From Holophagaceae bacterium UBA1801 (lineage in GTDB: Bacteria; Acidobacteriota; Holophagae; Holophagales; Holophagaceae), in the NCBI GenBank assembly GCA_002319925.1, contig DCFP01000162.1, positions 20,554 to 35,783 of the forward strand: a DNA stretch of 15,230 bases, written 5' to 3'. The position numbers and the translations under genes were made by a program. The notes under the pieces are model-generated. The model saw only the letters and a list, made by a program, of their open reading frames with translations, was not told the origin of the DNA and searched no databases. Numbering within the stretch: position 1 is the stretch's first letter; every line of letters starts with the position of its first letter. This document shows, one piece after another, positions 8,386 through 15,131 of the stretch.

Positions 8386-8532
8386 GACGAGCCCAGACGG
8401 GCGCCCCGCGGCGTCAAAGCCCTTGAACGATCTTTGCATCATTTAGGTCCACTTGATGTGGGCCTAAATGGGTGCAATGATCCGCATCGCCCTGCGGGCT
8501 TTTCCTTGCGGTGCCTCCCGCCTGGGCTCGTC
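8386..8532. repeat. Long imperfect palindrome inside the MITE-like element
   Basis: GACGAGCCCAG (8386-8396) pairs with CTGGGCTCGTC (8522-8532). Partly matching arms converge on TTGCA/TGCAA (8434-8438 and 8473-8477) and a 13-bp central stem with one G-T wobble (8440-8452 and 8458-8470) around the loop TTGAT. If transcribed, it would fold into one long hairpin. Such symmetry is typical of MITE or REP-derived elements. Confidence 0.65.
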
Positions 8533-8630
8533 GCCGCGCCGTGAACGTTTTGTTACCACCTCTTAACCCTGAAGGTCACGGGCCTCAACCACCGGCTCCT
8601 TGGAGCATGGCAGGGTCTGCCCAAGGATCC

Positions 8631-8679
8631 GGTCCCAGCCCCGTGTTGGCGGGACCACCCTGAACAGGCGGATCGCCTG
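8631..8679 (-). terminator. Two GC-rich hairpins after the caspase gene, possible transcription end
   Basis: Just beyond the caspase stop (8687, minus strand) lie CAGGCG/CGCCTG (8665-8679, 3-nt loop) and GGTCCC-A-GCC / GGC-GGGACC (8631-8656, 7-nt loop, one bulged A). Neither is followed by a T-run, so this is a weak candidate for an intrinsic terminator. The hairpins may instead protect the 3' end of the mRNA. Confidence 0.3.
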
Positions 8680-8686
8680 GAGCAAT

Positions 8687-10333
8687 TCAAACCATCGGAG
8701 CCAGCACGTAGGAACGCATCATCTGATCGACGCCGCTCACCCGTCCGCCTTGCGCGCCGGTGAGGCGGATCGCAACCACGTCGGACGACGGCATGCCCAT
8801 CACATTCGCAACCAGGTTCATTTCCAGGAGATTGTTGTTCGGATCGAAAGACCAGCCCCCGGTCAGCGGGGCCTGGATGCCCCACAGTTCCTGGCTGCCC
8901 TGCAACACCCCGTTCGGGAAGAGGTCCAGCACGAAGCGGGAGGAGACCATTCCGTAGGCAGACATCTCGATCAACCAGCGGCCGGGATGGATCAAGGTCG
9001 GTGGCGGTGGTGGCGGTTCGCTGATTATTTGCGCAAGGGCTTCCACCGAGGCTTCGCCGCCGTTGCTGTGGATGTGAAGGGTTTCGCGTTTCCTCCCCAA
9101 ACCGAGGTCTGGCAGGATCCTCAGCACCAACCCCCAGGTCTCTTTCTCGAGCGAAGTGAATTTATCGATGGCGAGAAAAGGTTCTCCTTCGACGCTGAAC
9201 GACCACATCAGCTCACCTTCGCCGGTATTCCTGATCTTCAGTTCCCGCCGGGGCTGGGCTTCGCGTTTGACCTCACCGAAATTGATCTCTCGGGCGGAAA
9301 GTTGCAACACAGGCTTGAGGGCAGGCGGAGGAGGCGGAAGCGGAGGGGGTGGTGGAGGCGGTGGCTTTGGAGCCTCGGAAATGGATCCTACTGCAGCAAA
9401 GAGAAAATCATCCCAAGTGACCTTCTGTGTTTCGAGGCCTTCGAGGAGGGCGCAAAGTTTCTGCTGGCCATCGCTGCGCTCCGTCTTGGCCACGCTGATG
9501 GCTGCAAGGGCGGCGGAGACCAGTCGGTCCGGCATGCGTTTGTCCCGGGCCAGGTCCAGCACCAGATCGCGGATCTTGCCTCGCTTTTCCTCCCAGAAGT
9601 CCCGTCCTGAAAATGCAATTTCCAGGCGGCCTTCGCATCTCAGATCCCATTTCTGCGGGCGCTGCCGTCCCTCGGCCAGGACCTTCTCGTGCACGTAGTC
9701 GTACCACTCGTCCAGGGTGATGACGCCATCCCCATCGCGATCCGCTTCGCCCGACTTGATCCCATCGACCAGATGACGCGTGAAAACGCCACAGGCACCG
9801 TCCTCCTTTTCCATGGCCGTTTCCAGGGCCGTGGACGCGGTGAGGATGGCCATGCCGCAGTTCTCGGCGGTGATCTGCATCTGGTCGTCCACCGAGCCCC
9901 GCGTGAACGACTTGCCCACGGCGCCGGAATAGCAGCAGTCGAGAATCAACACCACTTTCCGGCACCGGCCCACATCCAGGAAGTCCTTGATCTCGGTCAT
10001 GCGGATGGAGGTCGATTCGAGCACGGACAACTGCGTGTCGGCCATGGTGAGGCACAGCCGTCCACGGAAATCGAGCTTGCCGTGACCCGAGAAATAGATC
10101 AGCAGGAGATCGTCGCTCGCCGCGTTGCGGATCGCCTGGTTCAGCGCGACCCGTACTTCCTGACTGGGCTTGTTCTTCAGGACGATGACGTCATCGAAAT
10201 TCCCGGCGCCGGGCGACTGCAGTACCTCCTGCATCGCATCCACGTCGTTTTCCGGACCGATCAAGGGGGACAACTGCGGCTCGGCTTCGAACCGGCTACT
10301 GGCGATGAGAAAGGCTCTTCGCTTTGCGTTCAT
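8687..10333 (-). CDS. Caspase-family (peptidase C14) multidomain effector protease
   Basis: The product has 548 residues. The caspase p20-like core is at about 1-240: KRRAFLIASSRF at the start, the catalytic His in YFSGHG (H84) and the catalytic Cys in LILDCCYSG (C133/C134; by analogy with D-x-C-x-S-G, C134 is the likely nucleophile). Residues 198-209 (DRDGDGVITLDE) match a canonical 12-residue EF-hand calcium-binding loop, suggesting calcium control. A helical segment (about 245-318) could be an adaptor or effector-associated domain. A poly-proline linker (322-338) leads to a beta domain (341-436; FGEV, RNTGEGELMW, IHSNGG) resembling ASH/BACON-type folds. A second proline run precedes a C-terminal beta domain (449-548) with GRW, FPNG and GGW motifs. 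The ATG is 5 nt after the stop of the EACC1-like gene, so translation is probably coupled. Cytoplasmic location is likely as no signal peptide is seen. The substrate is unknown. Confidence 0.9.
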   Translation of the reverse strand: MNAKRRAFLIASSRFEAEPQLSPLIGPENDVDAMQEVLQSPGAGNFDDVIVLKNKPSQEVRVALNQAIRNAASDDLLLIYFSGHGKLDFRGRLCLTMADTQLSVLESTSIRMTEIKDFLDVGRCRKVVLILDCCYSGAVGKSFTRGSVDDQMQITAENCGMAILTASTALETAMEKEDGACGVFTRHLVDGIKSGEADRDGDGVITLDEWYDYVHEKVLAEGRQRPQKWDLRCEGRLEIAFSGRDFWEEKRGKIRDLVLDLARDKRMPDRLVSAALAAISVAKTERSDGQQKLCALLEGLETQKVTWDDFLFAAVGSISEAPKPPPPPPPPLPPPPPALKPVLQLSAREINFGEVKREAQPRRELKIRNTGEGELMWSFSVEGEPFLAIDKFTSLEKETWGLVLRILPDLGLGRKRETLHIHSNGGEASVEALAQIISEPPPPPPTLIHPGRWLIEMSAYGMVSSRFVLDLFPNGVLQGSQELWGIQAPLTGGWSFDPNNNLLEMNLVANVMGMPSSDVVAIRLTGAQGGRVSGVDQMMRSYVLAPMV

Positions 10334-10338
10334 GGGAT

Positions 10339-10698
10339 TCAGCGGGAGGCGCGCTCGAGCACCTTCAGGATCCTGTCCACCTGCCCTGCCTTCAGGCTGT
10401 TCGAATCAACCTCGATCTCCTCCTTTTCCGTCTTGATTTTGATTTTCAGGGTGTGATCGCGGTCGATCAGCGATTTGACGACATTGACCATCGCCACCGC
10501 GGCACCGCTGGTGATGAGGGAGAGCAGGATCGTCCCGATCGTGATCGGGTCGCCCTTCGCCCCTTTCCTGGACGAGACCGATTCCTCCAGCACCTGGATG
10601 CCGGGCTCGGAAACGAGCGCGCGGGAGAGTTCGATGGCCATCTCCTGCAAGTCTTCCGAGGAACACGTCTCGGAATGCAACGACAACCGGGCTTCCAT
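10339..10698 (-). CDS. EACC1-like effector-associated small membrane protein
   Basis: I place the start at the ATG at 10698, because GGAGG lies 6 nt upstream. The ATG at 10716 has no ribosome-binding site. The 119-residue product has an N-terminal alpha/beta part (SSEDLQEMAIELSRALVSEP), then GDPITIGTILLSLITSGAAV, which is a single hydrophobic or amphipathic helix, then a charged strand (TLKIKIKTEKEEIEV) and a C-terminal helix. This order matches effector-associated constant component 1 (EACC1), a small protein described by comparative genomics as a regular partner of caspase and other effectors in bacterial NTP-dependent conflict systems. The caspase gene follows after 5 nt. EACC1 is proposed to link effectors to the membrane or to a sensor; its biochemistry is not established. 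The family call rests on pattern and context. Confidence 0.7.
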   Translation of the reverse strand: MEARLSLHSETCSSEDLQEMAIELSRALVSEPGIQVLEESVSSRKGAKGDPITIGTILLSLITSGAAVAMVNVVKSLIDRDHTLKIKIKTEKEEIEVDSNSLKAGQVDRILKVLERASR

Positions 10699-10922
10699 GA
10701 CCGACCTCCGGATCATTCTGGGAACTGGGCTCCGCCGTGAGCGGATCGCAAGGGGTTCAATTCGGGTTTGCTTTGTATTTTATGCCAGAAACCCAAGTTG
10801 CGTGCTTTCCGTCGCTTCAAAATCGTGATTTATTGCGAGCGGAAGCGCGGTCAATTCCAACCTGTTCAATCCCGCAACGCGGAGCATACAATGAACCATT
10901 CGACCAATAGGGGAGCCTTCCG
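10699..10922. promoter_or_regulatory. Divergent promoter region between EACC1-caspase and lipoprotein-rSAM genes
   Basis: This 224-bp AT-richer gap drives genes in both directions. Plus strand: TTCAAT (10865-10870), a 16-nt spacer and TACAAT (10887-10892) make a fair sigma-70 promoter, with AGGGGAG (10909-10915) 7 nt before the ATG at 10923. Minus strand: TAAAAT within 10773-10785 could be a -10, but no good -35 is visible. GGGTTT (10764-10769) and AAACCC (10789-10794) form an inverted repeat with a 19-nt spacer around this AT-rich stretch, so a dimeric regulator could bind there and control the caspase side. Confidence 0.45.
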
Positions 10923-11393
10923 ATGAAGCTCAACACCCGTCGGAAGCAGCCTTCGCAGAGCTACCCGACCTACCAGGAATACTGGTCCCAGCACCAAAAA
11001 TACGTCGGCACCGTGGCCATGACAGCCAGTCTCGTGGTGGGAGGAGTTCTACTGCCTGGATGTCGCGGGCAGTCGTCCGCTGCGAACCGGGACCAGGCCC
11101 TGGAGGAGCCCATCCGCGGCCTGGATGGCACTCGTGTCCGTGGATTGATCGGAACCTCACAGCTCCCTCCACCGGAACTGCCGCCCTCAATGCGGACCCC
11201 CGAGCCACCTCACCCGAAGTCCATCAAGAAACCCCAACCGAAAATTCCGCACCTCAGGGGAAAGGTGAAAGTCCCCGATCCCCCCGCATCCGAGGAACCC
11301 ACGTCCGTTCCCGCCGATCCTCCCCCCGCCACCGAAGTGCCAAAGCCCCTGGGGGGCGTACCACCTCGACCGGCTCCTCCACAATCGGAGTGA
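10923..11393 (+). CDS. Proline-rich putative lipoprotein, candidate radical SAM substrate
   Basis: The product has 156 residues. The start is supported by AGGGGAG 7 nt upstream. Residues 1-27 are polar with an aromatic cluster (YPTYQEYW). A hydrophobic helix (28-45) ends in a lipobox-like LLPGC, with C47 as the likely lipidated residue and the only cysteine. The unusually long n-region could instead be a leader recognised by an enzyme. The remaining 110 residues contain 28 prolines and no Phe, Tyr or Trp. A short LDGTRVRGLIG segment precedes the proline-rich tail. I recognise no family. The radical SAM gene starts 5 nt after the stop and its Shine-Dalgarno lies in the last codons of this gene, so the two products are almost certainly linked. 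It may be a RiPP-like precursor or a modified lipoprotein; a periplasm-spanning lipoprotein unrelated to modification is the alternative. Confidence 0.75.
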   Translation: MKLNTRRKQPSQSYPTYQEYWSQHQKYVGTVAMTASLVVGGVLLPGCRGQSSAANRDQALEEPIRGLDGTRVRGLIGTSQLPPPELPPSMRTPEPPHPKSIKKPQPKIPHLRGKVKVPDPPASEEPTSVPADPPPATEVPKPLGGVPPRPAPPQSE

Positions 11394-11398
11394 GACGG

Positions 11399-12526
11399 AT
11401 GGATCTCACGCTCTCGCTGACGCACGCCTGCAATCTGCGCTGCACCTATTGCTATACAGGCGAGAAGCGGGCCGTTGCGATGTCGCGGGAGACGGCTGCC
11501 CGGGCTCTCGACATGGCATTCGCAGTCCGGGAATCAAGGGTGCAGCTCGGATTCTTTGGCGGAGAACCGCTGCTCGAATGGGATCTGCTCACCTGGTGCA
11601 CGGAACAGGCGGAGGCCCTGGCGGCTGAGCGTTCCATTCAGCTGATGCCGACCCTCACCACCAACGGGATCCTGCTCGACCCCGATCGATTGCGGTGGCT
11701 GCGGAATCACCGGTTCCATCTCGGGCTTTCCATCGATGGCAACCGAGCCATGCACGACATCACCCGCCGCCATGCCGATGGGACCTCGTCCTTCGAGGCC
11801 TGCCTGCGCGGGCTCGAGCGGAGCCTCGAAGTCTTTCCCGATGTCGAGGTCATCACGGTCCTCGACCCCGCGAACATTTCCCACTGCGCAGAGGGCGTGC
11901 GGTTCCTGGTACGGGAGAAGGGCGTGCGATCCATTTCGCTCAACCCCAACTTCCACGCGTCCTGGCCTGAGGAGGCCTTGGTCCAATGGCAGAGCGCCTT
12001 CGCAACACTGGGGGATCTTTATCTCGCTGCCTATCGCTCCGATCGCCCCATCTACCTGAACTTTATGGACACCAAGATCGTCACCGGTCTGAAAGGCGGC
12101 TACGAACATCATGACCGTTGCAGCTATGGCGAGCGGGAAATCGCGGTCGCGCCCTCGGGCCGGATCTATCCCTGCGAGCGCATGATCGGTGCGGACGTGG
12201 ATACCCAGTATTCCCTCGGCGATGTCTTCAATGGTTTCAATCCCCAGTGGTGCGAGTGCGTTCTCGTCCAGCGGGGCAACCGAAATCCCGAATGCAAGAC
12301 CTGCGCGTACCGCTCCCGGTGCATGAACTGGTGCTGCTGCATCAACCACGCCCGCACGGGCGCCATTGATCGCACGGACGGCCTCGTGTGCTTCCACGAA
12401 CAGTTGTCCATCCAGGTGGCCGATGACGTTGGCAACCAGCTGTTCCAGGAACGCAATCCGGCCTTTCTCGAACGTTTCTACCGGGAGACCCGGCCGCATT
12501 CGGATGCCATCAAGGGGATACCATGA
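11399..12526 (+). CDS. Radical SAM/SPASM domain protein (putative peptide/protein maturase)
   Basis: The product has 375 residues from the ATG at 11399, with GGAG 8 nt upstream. A GTG at 11390 is in frame but lacks a Shine-Dalgarno, and a longer frame to 11060 overlaps the lipoprotein gene. The radical SAM motif is CNLRCTYC (C11, C15, C18), the site of the SAM-binding 4Fe-4S cluster. GGEP (54-57) and LSIDG (110-114) are the usual strand-2 and SAM-contact motifs. The C-terminal SPASM region has C241, C259 and the spacing C299-x2-C302-x5-C308-x3-C312 with a late C331, enough for auxiliary Fe-S clusters; extra cysteines are C285, C287, C313 and C314. SPASM enzymes typically modify ribosomal peptides or proteins (PqqE, anSME, sactisynthases, cyclophane synthases). 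The adjacent lipoprotein is the natural candidate substrate. Because it has one cysteine and no aromatic residue after it, thioether or Trp/Tyr cyclophane chemistry on the tail is unlikely. The reaction cannot be read from the sequence. Confidence 0.9.
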   Translation: MDLTLSLTHACNLRCTYCYTGEKRAVAMSRETAARALDMAFAVRESRVQLGFFGGEPLLEWDLLTWCTEQAEALAAERSIQLMPTLTTNGILLDPDRLRWLRNHRFHLGLSIDGNRAMHDITRRHADGTSSFEACLRGLERSLEVFPDVEVITVLDPANISHCAEGVRFLVREKGVRSISLNPNFHASWPEEALVQWQSAFATLGDLYLAAYRSDRPIYLNFMDTKIVTGLKGGYEHHDRCSYGEREIAVAPSGRIYPCERMIGADVDTQYSLGDVFNGFNPQWCECVLVQRGNRNPECKTCAYRSRCMNWCCCINHARTGAIDRTDGLVCFHEQLSIQVADDVGNQLFQERNPAFLERFYRETRPHSDAIKGIP

Positions 12527-12527
12527 T

Positions 12528-12556
12528 TTGACCCGCAATGATCGGTTCTCGATAAT
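12528..12556 (+). promoter_or_regulatory. Sigma-70-like promoter for the OmpA-family gene
   Basis: TTGACC (12528-12533) and GATAAT (12551-12556) each match the sigma-70 consensus at five of six positions and are separated by an optimal 17 nt. The -35 begins 1 nt after the radical SAM stop codon. The OmpA-family gene can therefore be transcribed independently of the lipoprotein-rSAM pair. Confidence 0.65.
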
Positions 12557-12612
12557 GGGCCCATCCATTCCACACCTAGACAAAGTTGTCTTCTCCCATG
12601 GGAGTCTCCGTC

Positions 12613-13650
12613 ATGTCCTGGAGCCTTGACTCATTCCAATCCTCACGGTGGCTGCGTCACCTGCTGCTGCTTGGAGCGGCCGCAATGGTCTGGTTCCCGG
12701 CCCAGGCCCAGGACTTGGCTGGGGCCAAGGATCATCCGCTCCTGAAACGGTTCGGAGGTTCCCAGATCGTCTCCTACGACGTGAAACGCTTCGAGGAATT
12801 CGATCTTCAGACGTCCACCTTCAAGAGCTACGACCTTGGAGCCAAGCAGCGGATCTTCGCCAGCGCGCCACTGAGGATCGAGGGAAGTTTGACGCGCATC
12901 TGGTACGAGTCCGCTGGCGACACCAGCTCTACGGAGTTGATCCGGAACTATCAGAACGAGCTGAAGTCCAAGGGGTTCCAGATCCTCTATGACTCCACTA
13001 AGGATCCCGCCGCCAAGGCCTGGACCAACTACCTCGCGGCCTACGCGGGCACGGAAATCAAGACCAATCGCAGTTACTACATTTTCTACGCCGCTGACGA
13101 GAAGGGCATCCGGGTCACCAGCGCCAAGCTCCAGAGACCCGAGGGGGACGTCTACGTCTACCTCACCGCCGTGGAGTGGCCCAAGGACGAGGGCACCTAC
13201 AAGGCCAAGAAGGGCGCCTACATCAGCGTGGACATCATCGAATCCAAGCCCATGACCCAGAACATGGTCGTCGTCAGCGCCAGCGATATGTCCAAGGCGA
13301 TCGCCTCCACGGGCCGCGTGGCTCTATACGGCATCTACTTCGACACGAACAAGGCCGATATCAAGCCCGAATCGAAGCCGGCGCTGGACGAGATCGCGAA
13401 GTTCCTGAAGGAGAATCCCAGTGCGAAGCTCCACGTCGTGGGGCACACGGACAACGTCGGCGGGCTGGAATCGAACCTGGGGCTCTCCAAGCGGCGGGCG
13501 GATGCCGTCGTGGCCGCGCTGGTGAAGAACTACGGCATCACCGCCAATCGCCTGACTGCCAATGGGGTCGCCTACCTGGCGCCCATCGCCGTGAACACCA
13601 CGGAAGAAGGGCGCGCCAAGAACCGGCGAGTGGAACTGGTTCCGCAATAG
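12613..13650 (+). CDS. OmpA-family outer-membrane/peptidoglycan-binding protein
   Basis: I chose the ATG at 12613 (345 residues) because GGGAG lies 8 nt upstream. The ATG at 12586 would add nine residues with a poorer site. Residues 1-32 are a signal peptide (SRWLRHLLLLGAAAMVWF, cleavage after AQA). The N-terminal domain (about 35-230) begins KDHPLLKRFGGSQIVSY and resembles the DUF4892-type domain found fused to OmpA. The C-terminal OmpA domain (about 236-345) has IYFDTNKADIKPES, the peptidoglycan-binding VVGHTDNVGG, LSKRRADAV and the final KNRRVEL. The protein should anchor to peptidoglycan in the periplasm, tethering the outer membrane or a complex to the wall. It follows the radical SAM gene by 86 nt and has its own promoter, so membership in the same pathway is only suggested. 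Confidence 0.9.
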   Translation: MSWSLDSFQSSRWLRHLLLLGAAAMVWFPAQAQDLAGAKDHPLLKRFGGSQIVSYDVKRFEEFDLQTSTFKSYDLGAKQRIFASAPLRIEGSLTRIWYESAGDTSSTELIRNYQNELKSKGFQILYDSTKDPAAKAWTNYLAAYAGTEIKTNRSYYIFYAADEKGIRVTSAKLQRPEGDVYVYLTAVEWPKDEGTYKAKKGAYISVDIIESKPMTQNMVVVSASDMSKAIASTGRVALYGIYFDTNKADIKPESKPALDEIAKFLKENPSAKLHVVGHTDNVGGLESNLGLSKRRADAVVAALVKNYGITANRLTANGVAYLAPIAVNTTEEGRAKNRRVELVPQ

Positions 13651-13919
13651 CACGCGGAATTCATTCAACGAACCGCGCCCACGACCTCATGGGTGACTCA
13701 GGTCCAGTAGGAACCAGATGAGCAAGGATCTGTTTCTCCGGATGAAGGGACGATCATCGCGCAGGACCCGTGTAGCGCGTCCGAATTCAGACATGCTCAA
13801 CCCAGCAGCTGGTCCCTGCACGTTTCCACAGGCGGATGAATGACGTAGCGACAGCCCAGGATTTTCGGTCATCCATCGTCCATATTCCTTCTTGCGGTGT
13901 TTGGCGAGGGAACTACCTT
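13651..13919. other. 269-bp intergenic gap upstream of the TPR gene
   Basis: No convincing gene is present: a 61-codon minus-strand ORF (13687-13872) has no ribosome-binding site and a composition unlike its neighbours. I see neither a terminator hairpin with a T-run after the OmpA-family gene nor a clear -35/-10 pair. A promoter for the TPR gene is expected here but cannot be placed. Confidence 0.4.
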
Positions 13920-15113
13920 ATGCTCATGGGCCTCGGTAATCTCATCCTTGCTGCGCTGCTCCCGCTTTCAACGGTGGACTCGTTGCCCCCGCAGGCGCCA
14001 CCCTCGAACCCGGCTGGCATTGGCACTGCGGCTGATGCCAATGCCCTCCGGAAACAGTTCCGGTTCAGCGAGGCGGCGGCGATCTACAAGCGATTGCTGA
14101 TCGTCAACCCTGACGATCCTAAACTGAATTTCGACTGCGCGCTCACGCTGTACCTCCAGGCGAGCAACGAAGACGACGCGGCCAAGGCCCAGGAGCTTGG
14201 CCGGCAAGCCAGGGTCTATGCACTCAAAGCGAAGAGTCTGGGTTGCGAGGAGCCCCTCAACGAATCCGTCCTGAGCCTCGTGCACGAGGACGGAACCATC
14301 ACTAAGAACACCTCGATGGATCCGGACAAGGCTGTGGATGCCATTCTCCAGAAGGCCGAGCAGGCCTTCAGCAAGGGCGATATGCAGGAAGCCTTGAAGA
14401 ACTACCAGGCTGCCCTGGCCCTCAATCCGAAGAACTATGCCGCGACGCTCTACAGCGGGGATGTCTATTTCAGCTGGAAGGACTATGGCCAGGCCGTCGT
14501 CTGGTACGAGCGCGCCATCGCGCTGAATCCCGACGTGGAAACCGCTTACCGCTACTGCGGGGATGCCCTCTCCTTCCTGGGAAAGCACGACGAGGCCCTC
14601 GGGAAGTACCTTGCAGCCGTCCTCACTGAACCCAGGAACAAGCTCGCCTGGTCCGGCCTGAAGAACTACGCCTCGGACCTCAACCGCGAAGTCCAGAAAT
14701 CACCGCTGACGCTTCCCAAGGTCTCCACCGAAACGAAAGGCGGCAACGTTTCCATCGTCGCTGATTTGAAAAGCGGCACGTTGTCGCAAGGCTATGCCCT
14801 GGCCCGCACGCAGTGGATCAAGGATCACCCCGTGGCGGCGGGCGGAACCTATCGCCATTCCCTGGCTGAAGAAGCCTCGGCCATCCGGATGACCATCCGG
14901 CTGGCCGATGATCTGAAAGGCGCGGGTCCTGAAGATCCCTTCGCCAAATCCTGCGCCACCCTGAAAGCGATGGACAGTGAAGGACTGCTGGAGCCTTTCA
15001 TTCTGCTGGACGCCGCCGACTCGGGCATCGCCGAGGACTACAAGGATTTTCTTCAGCAACACCGCGGACTGCTCGTGCGGTACATCCGGAAATACCGGCT
15101 CGATCTTCCGTGA
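13920..15113 (+). CDS. Exported TPR-repeat protein
   Basis: I place the start at the ATG at 13920 (397 residues), because GAGGG lies 9 nt upstream and the product then begins with a signal peptide (MLMGLGNLILAALLPL). The frame extends to 13836 but the extra 28 residues are polar and lack a Shine-Dalgarno. After a Pro-rich spacer, a first TPR-like pair occurs at about 42-80 (FRFSEAAAIYKRLLIVNPDD). Three canonical TPRs follow at about 146-247 (KGDMQEALKNYQAALALNP, KDYGQAVVWYERAIALNP, GKHDEALGKYLAAVLTEP). A C-terminal helical domain of about 150 residues has no family I recognise. TPR arrays mediate protein-protein binding, so a periplasmic scaffold is likely, possibly with the OmpA-family protein encoded upstream. 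Confidence 0.85.
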   Translation: MLMGLGNLILAALLPLSTVDSLPPQAPPSNPAGIGTAADANALRKQFRFSEAAAIYKRLLIVNPDDPKLNFDCALTLYLQASNEDDAAKAQELGRQARVYALKAKSLGCEEPLNESVLSLVHEDGTITKNTSMDPDKAVDAILQKAEQAFSKGDMQEALKNYQAALALNPKNYAATLYSGDVYFSWKDYGQAVVWYERAIALNPDVETAYRYCGDALSFLGKHDEALGKYLAAVLTEPRNKLAWSGLKNYASDLNREVQKSPLTLPKVSTETKGGNVSIVADLKSGTLSQGYALARTQWIKDHPVAAGGTYRHSLAEEASAIRMTIRLADDLKGAGPEDPFAKSCATLKAMDSEGLLEPFILLDAADSGIAEDYKDFLQQHRGLLVRYIRKYRLDLP

Positions 15114-15131
15114 ACCGGGGCTCCGCTCTTC

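Larger units (their letters stand above)
8232..8562. mobile_element. MITE-like non-coding element, 331 bp, 16-bp terminal inverted repeats
   Basis: GAGGTGGTAACAAAAC at 8232-8247 is repeated perfectly and inverted at 8547-8562. Both ends are flanked by TTA (8229-8231 and 8563-8565), which fits a 3-bp target-site duplication. The interior has no plausible gene but is rich in secondary structure: a 24-bp perfect palindrome (8265-8288), an 8-bp stem with a 5-nt loop (8317-8337), a 13-bp stem (8440-8470) and a larger imperfect palindrome around it (8386-8532). A TNA-type duplication and GAG termini would fit mobilisation by an IS5-family (IS1031-like) transposase, but that assignment is inference because no transposase is present. 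It sits in the gap between the caspase gene and the FHA gene. Confidence 0.75.

Noticed and set aside
8134..8442. N-terminal extension of the FHA protein (103 codons upstream of the ATG at 8133)
   Set aside because: The extension runs into the MITE-like element, has low-complexity arginine-rich sequence, and the ATG at 8133 has a good Shine-Dalgarno directly before the FHA domain.
9322..9366. GGN-type repeat considered as a possible tandem-repeat or regulatory element
   Set aside because: It is the coding sequence of the poly-proline linker in the caspase gene read on the other strand.
8600..9610. 336-codon plus-strand ORF
   Set aside because: It lies opposite the caspase gene, whose catalytic and EF-hand motifs identify the true strand.
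11060..11398. In-frame upstream extension of the radical SAM gene
   Set aside because: It overlaps the lipoprotein gene, its translation is arginine/proline-rich shadow sequence, and the radical SAM motif begins 10 residues after the ATG at 11399, as is typical.
11534..12583. 349-codon minus-strand ORF
   Set aside because: It is antisense to the radical SAM gene, which carries all SPASM motifs on the plus strand.
13687..13872. 61-codon minus-strand ORF between the OmpA and TPR genes
   Set aside because: It has no ribosome-binding site, no recognisable feature and would sit in the TPR gene's upstream region.
13836..13919. Longer start for the TPR protein
   Set aside because: It places a polar stretch before the signal peptide and has no Shine-Dalgarno, unlike the ATG at 13920.
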